A stretch of DNA of 64,000 nucleotides from positions 14,206-78,205 of the forward strand of contig JAMCSN010000240.1 of assembly GCA_023381535.1 (NCBI GenBank), written 5' to 3'. The notes beneath the pieces are model-generated. The model had not been told where the DNA came from, searched no databases, and saw nothing but the letters and a program-made list of their open reading frames with translations. Positions 48,790 to 57,480 of the stretch are shown piece after piece. Both the position numbers and the translations under genes were made by a program. Position 1 is the first letter of the stretch; the number at the start of each line of letters is the position of its first letter. The DNA comes from Bacteroidota bacterium. Lineage in GTDB: Bacteria > Bacteroidota > Ignavibacteria > Ignavibacteriales > Melioribacteraceae.

Positions 48790-49131
48790 ATGAAGAAATA
48801 TCTTGTTGATGTGAACTTACCTTATTATTTCTCCCTCTGGAATGACGAGGAATTTATTCACCAAAAAGATATTAATGATGGGTGGACGGATACCCAAATT
48901 TGGAATTATGCTAAAGAAAATAATCTTACAATTATTACTAAAGACAGTGATTTTTCACACCGGATAATTCTTAGTACACCGCCCCCAAAAGTAATTCACA
49001 TTCGTTTTGGTAATATGAAATTCAAAGACTTCTTTAAAATAATTTCTGATAACTGGCAAGCTATTGTAAGATTAAATGATGATTTCAAACTTGTGAATGT
49101 TTTTGCTGATAGGATAGAAGGTATTAGCTAA
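48790..49131 (+). CDS. DUF5615 PIN-like toxin
   Basis: 113 residues: MKKYLVDVNLPYYFSL with first acidic site, then INDGWTDTQIWNYAKENN and IITKDSDFSHRI (T-K-D-x-D) with the second set of acidic residues, and VIHIRFGNM. This is the DUF5615 PIN-like nuclease family, partner of DUF433. It begins 1 bp after the antitoxin stop. The 128 bp after it hold nothing I can assign. Confidence 0.87.
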   Translation: MKKYLVDVNLPYYFSLWNDEEFIHQKDINDGWTDTQIWNYAKENNLTIITKDSDFSHRIILSTPPPKVIHIRFGNMKFKDFFKIISDNWQAIVRLNDDFKLVNVFADRIEGIS

Positions 49132-49259
49132 GATGGTTTATAACTGGGCGGAGAAAATCATTTCATAATAAACTTTGCTTCCATTTTAGAAGAAGTTAAA
49201 AAATTATTGCTGAAGTTCGGGCTCATTTCTCTCATTGTTTACATCTATAATACTAATTT

Positions 49260-50114
49260 CTACTTCCGCTTGGCTTTCAATTCCCCCGCTAATCCTTGGT
49301 ATCCGCTAAGTTCGGCATCAATCGATCCAACAATAACTTTTGTTTTCACCTTAACCGGAATTTTCAATTGATCGTTGGTTAACCATACAACAATGCTTCC
49401 CTCGCTTTTGAATAAGCCGCCTTCCATAACAAGAGGTTCAAGAATAATGCAGTCGAACGTGCCGGCGGAAACGGAAACTCTCTCCCGTCCTCGGAACAAA
49501 ACATCGAGCGGGTAAACTTTATCTTTGTAAAAATTTTCGAGATGAACTTTATCTCCTTCTTTCATTTTCGAATAATCGAAAGTGCGTGCAAGATAAAATG
49601 CTGAGACAATATCGTTCACATACTTTGGAATGTCGTACGATCCTTCCGTTGTTTTTGCTTTACCGCGCCGTTGATCGAAGAACGCCGAAAAATCGCGCGA
49701 GTAGCCGCCTTCGCGTATATGCTGTTCAAAACGCCACGGGAAAATTCCCGCCACGTCGATATATGTTTCGTAATGATCGCGTACTTTATAAAAAGGATCG
49801 AACGCCGAAACCGAACTGACATCGAACATAACATTGTATGCGTCGCGTCCGGCAATCTTTACAATTTTAGGAATTGAGTATTGCGCAATTCCAGCAGTTA
49901 CAAAACCATACTTCACTTCGAATGTTAATTTCTCTCCCACTTTGAAAGCGTTATTCTGCACAGTACGAAATTCCGATTTTGACTGGGCGTTAGTTGTTTT
50001 GAACATGAGCAAGAGCATGAGCAAGAGCAAGATTTCATGAGGTAGTTTCTTGATCGTGCACTTGCTCTTATTCTTAATCATACTCTTCCCGGTTGTTGCT
50101 GCCCGAAACCTCAT
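49260..50114 (-). CDS. Exported DUF3108-domain protein
   Basis: 284 residues from 50114 (start overlaps the stop of the glycosyltransferase gene by 4 bp); ATG at 50081 (MIKNKSKC) is an alternative. The mature part (from about 45) has the DUF3108 pattern: AFKVGEKLTFEVKYGFVTAG, YNVMFDVSSV, DHYETYID, and a late GSIVVWLTND segment. The family is periplasmic or outer-membrane linked with unknown role. The hydrophobic core of the signal peptide (LLLLMLLLMF) is encoded by a dispersed repeat (49998-50082). Confidence 0.82.
   Translation of the reverse strand: MRFRAATTGKSMIKNKSKCTIKKLPHEILLLLMLLLMFKTTNAQSKSEFRTVQNNAFKVGEKLTFEVKYGFVTAGIAQYSIPKIVKIAGRDAYNVMFDVSSVSAFDPFYKVRDHYETYIDVAGIFPWRFEQHIREGGYSRDFSAFFDQRRGKAKTTEGSYDIPKYVNDIVSAFYLARTFDYSKMKEGDKVHLENFYKDKVYPLDVLFRGRERVSVSAGTFDCIILEPLVMEGGLFKSEGSIVVWLTNDQLKIPVKVKTKVIVGSIDAELSGYQGLAGELKAKRK
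49998..50082. repeat. CATGAGCAAG word repeat inside a signal-peptide coding region
   Basis: On the + strand the words GAACATGAGCAAGAG, CATGAGCAAGAGCAAG and later the inverse CTTGCTCTTATTCTTAATCAT form an imperfect inverted repeat of the same family as those at 61505-61725 and 62497-62588. Read on the minus strand it gives the signal-peptide n- and h-regions of the DUF3108 protein. Confidence 0.65.
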
Positions 50115-51160
50115 CTCTTCCCTGCAGAAATTTGTTGAAGAATATTTTTGGCGGCATTGATCACTTCATCAACAGAAATGCTTTCCATGCAGTTTAATTT
50201 TTTGCATTGCTCTCGTGTGCAGTTGCTGCAATCTATGGTCGGAGAAAAAATTACTTTCTTGTTCGTGTATGGACCCCAGCGTTTCGGCGCGCAAGAAGGA
50301 ATCTTCGGATAAAATCCAATGACATGTTTTCCCAATGCCGCCGCGATGTGAATCGGTCCTGTAGAATTTGCAATCGTTATGTCGCTCATGCCAATCAGTG
50401 CCATTAAATTTTTTAAATCGAATTTACCGGCGGTGTTAATTATTATTCCGTTAGAATTATTTACAACCAGCGATTGACAAAGTTCCTTCTCATCGGAGCT
50501 TCCTGTGATAACCGTCTCAACGTTTTCTTTGGATAGCGCTTCAATAATCTTTTTCATTTTGTGAACCGGCAAATCCATTGAGCTGCCGCCGCTTCCGGGA
50601 TGAATAATTACAATCGGTTTTGTGAAGCCGAGACCGAGGGACATCAATTCACTCTTAACCCTCTCGCTATTTTCTTTTGAAGGAACGATACCGAACTCAA
50701 CATTTTCTTCGTTTATATTTTCTGTAATGCCGAGTTGCCCGAGTAACCGAACGTTGTATTCCAATTCGTGCCGCTCGCCGTATTTTCTATGGTCATAAAC
50801 TTTTTTGTTGAACAGAAACGAATACCAACGGTAACCGGTTCCAATTCTAATTTTGATTCCGGCAAGAAATAAAATGAGTGCAATCTTAAATGTGGGATAG
50901 GCAACTATACATGCATCAAATTTGTTTCTTAACATCGCAACGTTAGAAGCTAACGGAATTTTTCCATTCTCAACTTTCAAAGTAATTGTTACATCGATGA
51001 ACTTGTTATTGGCGGCAAGTGGTTTTGTGTAGTCTCTAACCAGAAAAGAAATTTTAGTCTGGGGAGAGTGTTTCTTGATTACCGAAGCAATTGGAAGAGA
51101 AAGGATTACATCGCCAATGCGGTCGGTGCGTACGATTAAAATGTTTTTCGGAAAAATCAT
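50111..51160 (-). CDS. Family 9 glycosyltransferase (heptosyltransferase-like)
   Basis: 349 residues, GT-B fold: ILIVRTDRIGDVILSLPIAS at the N-terminus, VIIHPGSGGSS as donor-binding start and IANSTGPIHIAAALGKHVIG as the conserved acidic/substrate segment, ending with CSNCTREQCKKLNCM cysteines common in the family. It transfers ADP-heptose or a similar sugar to lipopolysaccharide core. It overlaps the glycosylase gene upstream by 4 bp and the DUF3108 gene downstream by 4 bp, so all are one operon. Confidence 0.92.
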   Translation of the reverse strand: MIFPKNILIVRTDRIGDVILSLPIASVIKKHSPQTKISFLVRDYTKPLAANNKFIDVTITLKVENGKIPLASNVAMLRNKFDACIVAYPTFKIALILFLAGIKIRIGTGYRWYSFLFNKKVYDHRKYGERHELEYNVRLLGQLGITENINEENVEFGIVPSKENSERVKSELMSLGLGFTKPIVIIHPGSGGSSMDLPVHKMKKIIEALSKENVETVITGSSDEKELCQSLVVNNSNGIIINTAGKFDLKNLMALIGMSDITIANSTGPIHIAAALGKHVIGFYPKIPSCAPKRWGPYTNKKVIFSPTIDCSNCTREQCKKLNCMESISVDEVINAAKNILQQISAGKR

Positions 51161-51783
51161 TTTTTCCCCCGAAGGGGCGGTTTTCCAGACACGAACGGAT
51201 TATCCTTTATATAATAGCGCCACGGTAAATCTACAGATTTTTTTATACCGATTCTTACCGAGTTAACGATTTTGTTTTTGGAAACTTTGGGCGCGTTACA
51301 GATAAAAATTTCGTTGCCGGTTAAATCCGTTCCGTTCTGGGCACGCGAGATTTGGAATGCTTCGCATATTTTTGCCGGACCGTTCGTAAGGTTGATTAAC
51401 TGTTTTTCTTTAATATTCTTTTCGCCGAATCGGTTCAACGCCATCAGGTCAATTCCATCAACCGGTTCGAACGCACGCAGCAGAATCGCTTTTCCTTCGT
51501 TTGCTTTCCCGGCAACAACATTGCAGCAGAAATGCATCCCATAGGTAAAATAAACGTAAAGCAATCCGCCCTCTTCGAACGTTACCTCATTTCTTTTCGT
51601 TTTACCGCGGAATGTATGTGCGGCTTCGTCTATGGAGCCGTCGTATGCTTCCACTTCAACGATTATTCCGGAAATTATTTCTCTGCCAATTCTCCGCACG
51701 AATAATTTTCCAAGTAATTCCTTTGCAACTATATGAACATTGCGCGTGTAAAATTTTTTTTGGAGCTTGGTTTTGTGTTTCAT
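51157..51783 (-). CDS. DNA-3-methyladenine glycosylase (AAG/Mpg type)
   Basis: 208 residues from ATG 51783 (MKHKTKLQKKFYTRN); a longer frame to 51888 would overlap the sulfatase maturase end and is rejected. The AAG fold is clear: VAKELLGKLFVRR, IVEVEAYDGSIDEAAHTFRG with the catalytic Glu, LLYVYFTYGMHFCCNVV, AILLRAFEP and LTNGPAKICEAF. It removes alkylated purines from DNA. The unit continues with the GT9 gene. Confidence 0.93.
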   Translation of the reverse strand: MKHKTKLQKKFYTRNVHIVAKELLGKLFVRRIGREIISGIIVEVEAYDGSIDEAAHTFRGKTKRNEVTFEEGGLLYVYFTYGMHFCCNVVAGKANEGKAILLRAFEPVDGIDLMALNRFGEKNIKEKQLINLTNGPAKICEAFQISRAQNGTDLTGNEIFICNAPKVSKNKIVNSVRIGIKKSVDLPWRYYIKDNPFVSGKPPLRGKK

Positions 51784-51826
51784 AATCAGATTAAAAGTGG
51801 ATACTAATAAAAAATAGTTTTTATAA

Positions 51827-53131
51827 TTACCCGCAACAATTTTTATATTTTTTTCCGCTTCCGCAGGGGCACGGCTCATTTCTTCCAACTTTTACTTGCA
51901 AAAATCTTTTATCATTTTTTTGAACCCATCTCATTACATTACTTGGGGGACGTTTGTTTTTCAACTCATCAGCCATAAATTTCATATATGGATCAATATG
52001 ATTAAAAAACATTTTATAGCCGGCACAGAGATAATTCAAGCCGTATTCATCATCCGGAGTTAAAAGGAACCGGTTTTTAGGGCATTCACCATTGCAGACA
52101 AACTTTACATTACATTCTCTGCAATATTTTGGCAGCTTATCTTGCTTGTCATTTCCAAAATCTGTTTGTTGTTTGGATCGCACCATACTTAAAAGCGGAT
52201 TCTCAAGAATGTTACCGAGTTTATTTTCGGGAAAAACATAATGATCGCAGGAATACAGATCACCATTATGTTCGATTGCAAGTGCATTGCCACAGGTTTT
52301 ACTAAAAAGACATAGACTTGGCTCTAATCCAATCCAGGCTTCGAGTGAGACATCAAAAATCTGTACAAAATATTTCCCGACATCATTACTTACCCATTGG
52401 TTAAATATCTCAATCAGAAAATTGCCAAACTGAACCGGTTCTACGGACCATTCGCTGACAACAGCTTTTTTATGATCGGGAAGAGCGATTGATAGTCCGT
52501 TTGAATCCCTTTCAGAAATTCTTTCGACTATCGGGATGAATTGCATATACTTGCTGCCGTTCTCTTTTAGAAAGTTATACACCTCAAGAGGATGGTAAGA
52601 ATTGTTTTTTTGAACAACTGTGAGTGTATTAAATTCTACTTTGTGTTTTTTAAGGAATTCAATTCCACGCATAACTTTATTGAAGGTGGGATTACCTCCT
52701 TTATCAACCCGATATTTGTCATGCAGTTCGCGTGGACCATCAATGGATAAGCCGATTAGGAAAGAATTTTCGGAAAAGAATTCACACCATTCATCATTCA
52801 AAAGAATTCCATTTGTCTGAAAGGCATTATGAATTCTTTTTCCGCCGGCATATTTTTTTTGAAGTTCTACAACTTTTCGAAAATAATTTACACCTAATAA
52901 AGTAGGTTCGCCGCCCTGCCATGCAAAAGTTTCTTCTGGCAGATTAGTTGATTCAATTTTTTGCTTTATGAACGACTCGAGTAGATCATCAGCCAATATC
53001 CAATTAGCTTTGCCGCGTGAAATTCCAGCATAAAGATTTTCCTTTTCCAGGTAGAAACAATATTTGCAATCAATATTGCAGATAGGTCCTATTGGTTTCG
53101 CCATTACATGGAATGGTGCGGTAGAATTCAT
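51827..53131 (-). CDS. Anaerobic sulfatase-maturating enzyme with SEC-C tail
   Basis: 434 residues. Radical-SAM cysteines C18, C22, C25 (CNIDCKYCF), SPASM-domain cysteines in CSKTCGNALAIEHNGDLYSC and YCRECNVKFVCNGECPKNRF, all typical of anSME. It oxidises the active-site Cys of sulfatases to formylglycine without oxygen. The last 18 residues (RNEPCPCGSGKKYKNCCG) form a SEC-C zinc motif, an addition not needed for the chemistry. The sulfatase gene lies 18 bp upstream and is the obvious client. Start context is normal. Confidence 0.93.
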   Translation of the reverse strand: MNSTAPFHVMAKPIGPICNIDCKYCFYLEKENLYAGISRGKANWILADDLLESFIKQKIESTNLPEETFAWQGGEPTLLGVNYFRKVVELQKKYAGGKRIHNAFQTNGILLNDEWCEFFSENSFLIGLSIDGPRELHDKYRVDKGGNPTFNKVMRGIEFLKKHKVEFNTLTVVQKNNSYHPLEVYNFLKENGSKYMQFIPIVERISERDSNGLSIALPDHKKAVVSEWSVEPVQFGNFLIEIFNQWVSNDVGKYFVQIFDVSLEAWIGLEPSLCLFSKTCGNALAIEHNGDLYSCDHYVFPENKLGNILENPLLSMVRSKQQTDFGNDKQDKLPKYCRECNVKFVCNGECPKNRFLLTPDDEYGLNYLCAGYKMFFNHIDPYMKFMADELKNKRPPSNVMRWVQKNDKRFLQVKVGRNEPCPCGSGKKYKNCCG

Positions 53132-53149
53132 ACTTTTATTTTCAGATTA

Positions 53150-54745
53150 TCAATTTGGTCTTGCAGCCCGCCAACCTTCATGCAGTTCCTTTGCAAGATC
53201 TTTAATCAATTTTGCATTTTCAGGATATCCGGCAATATTGATATTTTCTTGACGGTCTTTTTTCCTATCATAAAGTTCGGTTCCTGCAATTTCGCCGGCA
53301 ACTTTTTTGTCAATATCCCAGTAATGCCATTCGACGTAATGATAATTTTTTGTAGTCATTGAATAACCCATATATCTTTTCCCGGTCGGTGAATGATTTG
53401 GGCGTCTGTGATACTGACTAAATACCGCATGTTTCCAAGGGAGATGAGGGTTTTTCAATAAGGGGGCAAAACTTGTGCCTTGCAAATAGGAAGGTACTTT
53501 TATTCCAGCTAAATCAAGCAGCGTAGGGTACATATCAACAAGTTCGGTAAGCTTATCAACTTTAATTCCGCCTTTAGAACCAGGCACTTTAATTATCATT
53601 GGCACATGAGTATCAATATCATAGTTTGTCATTTTGCCCCAGCTTCTGTGCTCTCCAAGTTTCCACCCGTGATCGCCCCACAAAATAATGATTGTGTTAT
53701 CATATAGTCCCATCTTTTTTAATGCTTTTATAAGTTTACCTATTTGTGCATCGGTATAACTTACGCTTGCATAATAACCCCGTTTTAACAAGCGCGCAGT
53801 ATCGGTTGGCATTTGGTACACGGAGGGATGTCCGATATGTTCAAAACCCCAATATCCTCCTAACTCATATAAAGAATTAATTGCCCAGACCGGTGAATTT
53901 TTTGGAAGGTAAGGATTTGCTGCTAATGGAATATTTACATCTTTGTATAAATCCCAATACTTTTTAGGAACTACGAATGGTAAATGCGGTCTGAAATAAC
54001 CTAACCCCATATAGAAGGGCTTGTTGTATTTTTTTATTCTCTTTAATGTCTCTATTGCAAGTTCTGTTTGTGCGCCGTCATAGAATGCAGTATCGGGATT
54101 ATCGGTAACTTCAAGTGCCGGACCAACATTCCATCCATTTGCATATTGTTGCGGTCTTTTCTTAATATTTTCATTTCTTTGAATTGTTTGTTTTGCAATT
54201 GTTTCAGCATCGTTATAAAATGTTTCTGCGTCGCGGTCAATCATATCTTTAGTATTGTATTTTGAAGGACGGAGATCGGGTTCATCCCAAGAAATGGAAT
54301 CAGGCATATAATTGTGAAAAATTTTGCCTATGGATACGGTATGATATCCATTCTTATGAAAATATTGCGGCATAGTAACTACATCAGGAAGATTTTTTCT
54401 GAATTTATCACCAAGATCCCAAACACGATTGGAATCGGGTCTCAGTCCCGTCATTGCACTTGCCCTGGAAGGTGCACAGACTCCTACCTGACAATAAGCT
54501 TCTGTAAATAGAATCCCTTCTTTTGCAAGCTGGTCAATGTTTGGTGTTTTGACAATTTTATTACCATAACAACCTAATTCAGGGCGCAGGTCATCAACTA
54601 TGATAAAGAGTACATTAGGTTTTACCGGTTCTTTTTTTACTCCCTCGAAATGAGAGCCTGTAAAGACAGTTGTGGCAGTTGCCAATAAACCAAGATTTAG
54701 CAAAGTCTTACTTAAAAGCGGTTTGTTTTTATTATTTGATAGCAT
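53150..54745 (-). CDS. Exported sulfatase of the iduronate-2-sulfatase-like type
   Basis: 531 residues. N-terminal hydrophobic leader (about 10-30), then NVLFIIVDDLRPELGCYGN with metal-binding DD, and the signature CAPSRASAMTG with C90 as the residue to be converted to formylglycine. Further metal and substrate residues: HLPFVVPK, LWGDHGWKLGEH and YPTLLDLAG. The order and lengths resemble S1_7-like iduronate sulfatases. It probably removes sulfate from polysaccharides in the periplasm. The maturase follows in the same operon. No polysaccharide lyase is nearby. Confidence 0.92.
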   Translation of the reverse strand: MLSNNKNKPLLSKTLLNLGLLATATTVFTGSHFEGVKKEPVKPNVLFIIVDDLRPELGCYGNKIVKTPNIDQLAKEGILFTEAYCQVGVCAPSRASAMTGLRPDSNRVWDLGDKFRKNLPDVVTMPQYFHKNGYHTVSIGKIFHNYMPDSISWDEPDLRPSKYNTKDMIDRDAETFYNDAETIAKQTIQRNENIKKRPQQYANGWNVGPALEVTDNPDTAFYDGAQTELAIETLKRIKKYNKPFYMGLGYFRPHLPFVVPKKYWDLYKDVNIPLAANPYLPKNSPVWAINSLYELGGYWGFEHIGHPSVYQMPTDTARLLKRGYYASVSYTDAQIGKLIKALKKMGLYDNTIIILWGDHGWKLGEHRSWGKMTNYDIDTHVPMIIKVPGSKGGIKVDKLTELVDMYPTLLDLAGIKVPSYLQGTSFAPLLKNPHLPWKHAVFSQYHRRPNHSPTGKRYMGYSMTTKNYHYVEWHYWDIDKKVAGEIAGTELYDRKKDRQENINIAGYPENAKLIKDLAKELHEGWRAARPN

Positions 54746-54803
54746 ACCTCAACCTGAAGTTTATTGATGAATTTCATTTTCCAAAATTGATTAGTGAGAC
54801 GAA

Positions 54804-55460
54804 TTACTTGCCGTTCATCATCATTTTAATTTCTTCGATCTTGTTTTCATAAAACTCCATCTTCTCCGGACGCAGAATCATCAACTCGTTGTACATCGAA
54901 ATAGCTTCCGGATAATTTTTCTGTGAAAGGAAAATCTCAGCCATCGTCTCGGATACAATTTTTCCGCTGAATTCTGTGAGACTCGGCGTTGGAGAATCGG
55001 GATCAACTTTTGCTGATATTTTTGCTTTGCTTAATTTTTCAGCAAGGTCATCAAGTCTTTCTTCAAAAATTTGAGTTTGTCTGCCGGATCGTTTTTGTTC
55101 GCCGAGAAATGCCGGTCTCTTTGTATCGGTTAATGAATTTCTTTCCGAAATAATCTCCGAGATTTTGTTGCTGTACCAATCCAACGATTCACGCGAGCCG
55201 AGCAGCCCGCTTCCTTTGTTTGCGTGTTCTAATGCTTCGGCTTCTTTTCCGGCGTAAGCTTTTGCCAAAGAAAGAATGAAATAAGCAGTGGGATACGATG
55301 GGTGAACGGTAAGTCCTTCTTCAAGAACTTTAATTGCTTCTAAAAAATTACCACGGTCCACTTCCATTGCGGCAACACGTGCAAATAAAGGAGAGTTGTG
55401 ATTGAACTCGTAGATTAACTTGATCTTATCCGTTATAAAATCTTTTGCTGATTGGTTCAC
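54804..55460 (-). CDS. Tetratricopeptide-repeat protein
   Basis: 218 residues. TPR-like helices: NSPLFARVAAMEVDRGNFLE, AIKVLEEGLTVHPSYPTAYF, LAKAYAGKEAEALEHANKG, then a variable middle (90-150) and a last repeat AEIFLSQKNYPEAISMYNEL. No signal peptide or catalytic site. The start overlaps the stop of the glycosyltransferase upstream by 4 bp, so it is probably a partner or scaffold of the membrane glycosyltransferase. Confidence 0.8.
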   Translation of the reverse strand: MNQSAKDFITDKIKLIYEFNHNSPLFARVAAMEVDRGNFLEAIKVLEEGLTVHPSYPTAYFILSLAKAYAGKEAEALEHANKGSGLLGSRESLDWYSNKISEIISERNSLTDTKRPAFLGEQKRSGRQTQIFEERLDDLAEKLSKAKISAKVDPDSPTPSLTEFSGKIVSETMAEIFLSQKNYPEAISMYNELMILRPEKMEFYENKIEEIKMMMNGK

Positions 55461-56932
55461 TCAGACATCTGATGTTTTTTTAAATATGCTTGTCTTAACG
55501 ACATAATTGAAACAGTCGCAAATCCGGCGAAGAACATTAACTGGAACGGCAGCGCGGAAATCTCCATGAAATAGATCGCAGCGCCTACCCCGATCAAACA
55601 ATACACGGCAAGAAGAAATTCTATATAAGTAGAAGTTTGAACTTTTGTTTTTGCCAGATATTTATTCTTTTGACTCAATGCATCTTTCTTGTTAACAACT
55701 TTAAATTTCGGCGTTCGTACAAATTCACTTTTGCGGCTCATCAAACCTTCGATAACGGCGCGCGTGTTATTCAATGCAAAGCCCATACTTCCCGCCATAA
55801 AAAGAGGGAAGAGAGCAATCTTCTTTCTCCAATCCGTATGAACATCTTTCTGCGAGAACAAGTAAAACAAAAATGATCCGATGAAAGCCACGACGAAGAC
55901 AGCCATGAAGTTGAAGAAGTGCCAGTAAGGTCCGGCATTTTTGATAAAGATAAGCGGAACGTTTAGAATTCCTGCTAAAAGTATAAACGGAAAAACAATA
56001 TTGTTGGAAAGATGAAAAGTTGACTGCAGTTTTATGCGAAGAGGAATTTTAGATTTCCAGACGAGCGGAAGAATTTTTTTCATTGTTTCGATTGCGCCTT
56101 TTGTCCATCTGAATTGTTGAGCTTTAAGCGCGTTCATTTCAGCAGGCAGTTCGGCTGGAGTTGTAAAATCGCGAAGGTAAACGAACTTCCATCCTTTCAA
56201 TTGTGCGCGGTAACTGAGATCAAGGTCTTCCGTTAAGGTATCGGCATGCCAGTTTCCGGCGTCTTCGATGCAAGATTTTCTCCAGACTCCGCCGGTTCCG
56301 TTAAAGTTGATAAAGAATCCCGCACGGTTACGCACGGTTTGTTCGATTACGAAATGTCCATCAAGAGCAAGCGCTTGAATCTTTGTGAGCAGCGAATAAT
56401 CTTCATTCAGATGTTCCCAACGTGTTTGAACCATTCCGATGTTTTCGTTGGAAAAATATTTTAATGTGCTGCGGAGGAAATCTTTTTTCGGTATAAAGTC
56501 TGCGTCAAAAATTGCAACATATTTTCCTTTTGCCGATTTCAAACCTTCTTTGAGTGCGCCGGCTTTAAATCCTTCACGGTTGGTTCTGTGTATATGCTGA
56601 ATATCAAAACCTAATTCTTGTTTTTGTTTTACAATTTTTGCCGTGAGATCAACCGTCTCATCGGTTGAATCATCCAACACTTGAATTTCCAGCTTGTCCT
56701 TCGGGTAATCGATCTGGCAGACGGCATCAACCAATCTTTCAACAACATACATTTCATTATAAAGCGGCAGTTGAATGGTAACCAAATCTTCATCTTGATC
56801 TTGTTTTGGCTTCGGCGCGTTCTTCATGTATTTGTAATGGTAGTACATCATTATAAATCCGTGACTTCCGAACACGAGCAGAATGGTGAGCGAGATTATG
56901 TATGTGAAAAGAATAATTTCATCAAATAGCAT
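55457..56932 (-). CDS. Processive membrane glycosyltransferase, cellulose-synthase-like GT2
   Basis: 491 residues. One N-terminal helix, GT2 domain with LPLYNEMYVVERLVDAVC, DDSTDET, DxD in IFDADF, acceptor motif TEDLDLSYRAQ and QQFRW (QxxRW); then four to five C-terminal membrane helices. This is the build of processive beta-glycan synthases such as cellulose, glucomannan or hyaluronan-like enzymes. The product cannot be read. The TPR gene downstream shares 4 bp. It may make an exopolysaccharide. Confidence 0.9.
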   Translation of the reverse strand: MLFDEIILFTYIISLTILLVFGSHGFIMMYYHYKYMKNAPKPKQDQDEDLVTIQLPLYNEMYVVERLVDAVCQIDYPKDKLEIQVLDDSTDETVDLTAKIVKQKQELGFDIQHIHRTNREGFKAGALKEGLKSAKGKYVAIFDADFIPKKDFLRSTLKYFSNENIGMVQTRWEHLNEDYSLLTKIQALALDGHFVIEQTVRNRAGFFINFNGTGGVWRKSCIEDAGNWHADTLTEDLDLSYRAQLKGWKFVYLRDFTTPAELPAEMNALKAQQFRWTKGAIETMKKILPLVWKSKIPLRIKLQSTFHLSNNIVFPFILLAGILNVPLIFIKNAGPYWHFFNFMAVFVVAFIGSFLFYLFSQKDVHTDWRKKIALFPLFMAGSMGFALNNTRAVIEGLMSRKSEFVRTPKFKVVNKKDALSQKNKYLAKTKVQTSTYIEFLLAVYCLIGVGAAIYFMEISALPFQLMFFAGFATVSIMSLRQAYLKKHQMSE

Positions 56933-56958
56933 TTTTTATTAATCCTTTTATCTTTTAA

Positions 56959-57480
56959 TTACCAGTTGGAAACAACACCTAAAAGAATGTCTTCCGTGAT
57001 CTTATCTATTGCTGCATCTATTGCCTGTTTTCTAACTACCGTGATATCTCCCTCAACCGGGTAGTCTCCGTAGTCCGAAAAATTTCTTTCGAATACGGTT
57101 GTTCTTTTAACTAAATCTTTGAAAACGACACGTACTGTAATTGTGATTCTCCTCGCCGTAACATTTTCGCCGCCGCTTACTACGGCAGGTGCATCTGTGA
57201 GAGAAGTTATGGTTCCGTCAAGCATCGAATCGGAATTGGATCTATCGCTCACCTGTAAAGTATTATCATTAACAAATTTCTGAATCAGCTGTTTCGTTAA
57301 CTTATCGCCAAGATCAAATTCTCCCGATCCGCTGCGGTCAGCAAGGATCGGAATGTTAATTGTCTTTAGGTGAGAAGGAACAGATGCCCCGGAAAACGAA
57401 TAGCTGCAAGCCGCAAAATTAGCGAGTGCAAAAAGAACAACCAAATATTTTATATATCGAAACATTCTAATCAAGTCCAT
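56959..57480 (-). CDS. lptE: LptE-like lipoprotein of LPS transport
   Basis: 173 residues with lipoprotein signal (lipobox FAAC, C25) and the LptE pattern CSYSFSGASVPSHLKTINIP, IQKFVNDNTLQVSDRSNSD, LDGTITSL and an amphipathic end with AAIDKITEDILLGVVSNW. It should plug the LptD barrel and help LPS insertion. Its 5' end overlaps the sigma-54 activator gene by 14 bp; ATG six codons later is possible. Confidence 0.85.
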   Translation of the reverse strand: MDLIRMFRYIKYLVVLFALANFAACSYSFSGASVPSHLKTINIPILADRSGSGEFDLGDKLTKQLIQKFVNDNTLQVSDRSNSDSMLDGTITSLTDAPAVVSGGENVTARRITITVRVVFKDLVKRTTVFERNFSDYGDYPVEGDITVVRKQAIDAAIDKITEDILLGVVSNW

